A stretch of DNA of 64,000 bases, from NCBI RefSeq assembly GCF_014764445.1, contig NZ_CP061721.1:3720001-3784000 (forward strand), written 5' to 3'. The stretch comes from Pseudarthrobacter sp. BIM B-2242 (GTDB lineage: Bacteria; Actinomycetota; Actinomycetes; Actinomycetales; Micrococcaceae). Under the pieces are notes generated by a model. It saw only the letters and a program-made list of their open reading frames with translations, made no database searches and was not told the origin of the DNA. Positions 62,213-64,000 of the stretch are shown here, piece by piece (position 1 is the first letter of the stretch; the number at the start of each line of letters is the position of its first letter). The translations under genes and the position numbers were made by a program.

Positions 62213-63703
62213 ATGAGACGCGCTAAGATTGTGGCCACTTTTGGCCCGGCAATTGCCAGCTTTGAGAACACGCTCGCGGTGTTGGAAGCCGGTGTGGATG
62301 TGGCCCGGATGAACATGAGCCACGGTGACTACTCCGTACACGACAACACCTACGAGAACGTCCGCAAGGCTGCAGCCCAGCTGAGCAAGCCGGTGGCCAT
62401 CATGGCTGACCTGCAGGGCCCGAAGATCCGTCTGGGCCGGTTTGTGGACGGCCCCCATGCCCTCGCCGTGGGCCACATCTTCACCATCACCACCGAGGAT
62501 GTTCCGGGCACCAAGGAGGTCTGCTCCACCACGCTCAAGAGCCTCACCGAAGACGTCAACGTGGGTGATGCCCTGCTGATCGACGACGGCAAGGTGGCCC
62601 TGCGCGCCATCGAGGTGGACAACGTCAAGGTCGTCGCCGAAGTGACGGTGGGCGGAATGGTGTCCAACAACAAGGGCATCAACCTTCCCGGCGTAGCCGT
62701 CAACGTTCCCGCACTGAGCGAAAAGGACGAGGACGATCTCCGCTGGGCCATCCGCCGCGGCGTGGACATGGTTGCCCTGTCCTTCGTCCGCGACGCCACG
62801 GACATCAAGCGCGTGCACGAGATCATGGATGAAGAAGGCCGCCGCGTGCCGGTGATCGCCAAGATCGAAAAGCCGCAGGCAGTTGACCAACTCTCTGAGA
62901 TCATCGACGCGTTCGATGCCATCATGGTGGCCCGTGGCGACCTCGGCGTGGAACTTCCCCTCGAGGAAGTGCCGATCGTCCAGAAGCGCGCCATCGAGCT
63001 GGCACGCCGCTGGGCCAAACCGGTCATCGTGGCCACCCAGGTCCTCGAATCCATGGTCGACAACCCGCGCCCCACGCGCGCAGAAGCCTCTGACTGCGCC
63101 AATGCCGTGCTGGATGGTGCAGACGCAGTAATGCTGTCCGGCGAGACCAGCGTGGGCAAGTACCCGATCGAGACCGTCAAGGTCATGGCCCGGATCATCG
63201 AATCCACCGAGGTCCACGGCCTGGAGCGCGTTCCTCCGCTGGGTACCAAGCCCAAGACCCGTGGCGGCGCCATCACCCGTGCCGCCGTCGAGATCGCGGA
63301 CCAGCTGGACGCGAAGTACATCTGTGCTTTCACCCAGTCCGGCGATTCCGCCCGCCGCCTTTCCCGGCTGCGTCCCATCAGGCCGGTCTTCGCGTTCACC
63401 CCGGTGGAGCAGGTCTGGAACCAGCTGGCGCTGACCTGGGGGATCCAGCCGGTGCTGGTCCCCATGGTGGACCACACCGATGAGATGACCGCGCAGGTTG
63501 ACCGCAGCCTTCTAGAAATGGGCCTCGTGGACGACGGCGACCTGGTGGTCATTGCCGCCGGTTCGCCTCCCGGAAAGGCCGGTTCCACCAACTCACTGAA
63601 GGCCCACAAGGTGGGCGACCTCGCCGATACCGCCCGTTTGGGTGAAGCCGCCAGCAACAGAGAAAAGCTCGGCCCCTGGCCGGAAAAAATGAAACAAGCC
63701 TGA
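62213..63703 (+). CDS. pyk: Pyruvate kinase
   Basis: A 496-residue pyruvate kinase, transferring phosphate from phosphoenolpyruvate to ADP. The N-terminal RRAKIVATFGPAIAS and MADLQGPKIRLGRF regions, the active-site IAKIEKPQAVDQL and MVARGDLGVELPLEEVPIVQ, and the LSGETSVGKYPIETVKVMAR signature are intact. The C-terminal allosteric domain is complete. It is the last gene of the tartrate-glycerate operon, 104 bases after glycerate kinase. Its position suggests a pathway-dedicated second copy, with a housekeeping pyk elsewhere. Confidence 0.94.
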   Translation: MRRAKIVATFGPAIASFENTLAVLEAGVDVARMNMSHGDYSVHDNTYENVRKAAAQLSKPVAIMADLQGPKIRLGRFVDGPHALAVGHIFTITTEDVPGTKEVCSTTLKSLTEDVNVGDALLIDDGKVALRAIEVDNVKVVAEVTVGGMVSNNKGINLPGVAVNVPALSEKDEDDLRWAIRRGVDMVALSFVRDATDIKRVHEIMDEEGRRVPVIAKIEKPQAVDQLSEIIDAFDAIMVARGDLGVELPLEEVPIVQKRAIELARRWAKPVIVATQVLESMVDNPRPTRAEASDCANAVLDGADAVMLSGETSVGKYPIETVKVMARIIESTEVHGLERVPPLGTKPKTRGGAITRAAVEIADQLDAKYICAFTQSGDSARRLSRLRPIRPVFAFTPVEQVWNQLALTWGIQPVLVPMVDHTDEMTAQVDRSLLEMGLVDDGDLVVIAAGSPPGKAGSTNSLKAHKVGDLADTARLGEAASNREKLGPWPEKMKQA

Positions 63704-63714
63704 TACGCCAGAGG

Positions 63715-63751
63715 CGACCCATACGCAGCGAGCAGTGGCGCGTATGGGTCG
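63715..63751 (+). terminator. 12-bp hairpin terminator after pyk
   Basis: CGACCCATACGC pairs perfectly with GCGTATGGGTCG around a 13-base loop, 12 bases after the stop. The rest of the window (63752-64000) shows no supported gene. Confidence 0.72.
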
Positions 63752-64000
63752 TCGAACACGGCCTTATGCGTACCGGGTCCGACTCGGAAAGTCCAAAGAA
63801 GCTAACGGGACTGCCCCGGTCGGGAGTTCGTTTTTTAGGGCACACCCCAGCCTGACGTCAGGCAGTGATTCAGAATGCCGTCAGAATAGGGCCCAGAAAC
63901 TGTTTCCCGTACGCCCTTAGTTGGAATTCTTCAATCCTAATCTGACACAGGGCCGCCAGGCGGCTGGCTATCTGGCTGGAAATGCCCGTCCGGGGTTCGA

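Noticed and set aside
63940..64000. A tRNA-like GGTTCGA at the window edge
   Set aside because: It resembles a T-loop, but no acceptor, D or anticodon arm can be folded from the preceding bases, and the sequence ends there.

Overview
The window is high-GC actinobacterial DNA. Gene content and codon use suggest Arthrobacter or a close relative (Pseudarthrobacter, Paenarthrobacter). This is inferred from content only; there is no rRNA or other taxonomic marker. I see no tRNA, rRNA or CRISPR array.

Layout. (1) 1-7.1 kb: a partial small membrane protein, a LysR regulator, and a choline-to-glycine-betaine cluster (TetR/BetI-like regulator, double operator, betaine aldehyde dehydrogenase, choline dehydrogenase, APC permease). 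(2) 7.1-11.2 kb: an SRPBCC protein, then a DUF4430-like lipoprotein overlapping a 944-residue protein that fuses T, two ATPase and S-like parts of an ECF vitamin transporter. (3) 11.4-17.7 kb: glutathione-independent formaldehyde dehydrogenase behind a structured leader, cobalamin-dependent methionine synthase (metH), and small membrane proteins.

(4) 17.7-32.6 kb is an accessory island. Its left part is an operon of a tyrosine integrase, an XRE regulator and a catalytically degenerate recombinase. The integrase gene carries a frameshift and is split by a Tn554-type element (tnpA-tnpB-tnpC), whose boundaries can be read to the base. Next comes a compact anti-phage operon: a CD-NTase, a stand-alone E2-like protein and a two-TM SLATT effector, i.e. 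a short type II CBASS, with an unannotated small reading frame between E2 and SLATT. Then follow a serine resolvase, repeats, and a Phd/RelE-type toxin-antitoxin pair whose toxin is split by an IS21-family element with a 7-bp target duplication.

(5) 32.6-53.6 kb is a large carbohydrate region with three LacI regulators and three ABC importers. Regulon A is a ribose-type importer plus an unrecognised 449-residue protein. Regulon B is a CUT1 importer, a DUF2961/GH172-type protein, a PfkB kinase and a monooxygenase-fold protein. Regulon C is a CUT1 importer with a GH32 fructosidase. Together they suggest uptake and breakdown of fructans or difructose anhydrides, but the substrate is an inference. 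LacI-type palindromic operators are visible for each regulator, including three helically phased copies before the second one.

(6) 54.2-63.7 kb: a DASS-family carboxylate transporter, a LysR regulator, tartrate dehydrogenase/decarboxylase, a DctA-type transporter, glycerate kinase and pyruvate kinase. These form a near-complete route from external tartrate through D-glycerate and phosphoglycerate to pyruvate.
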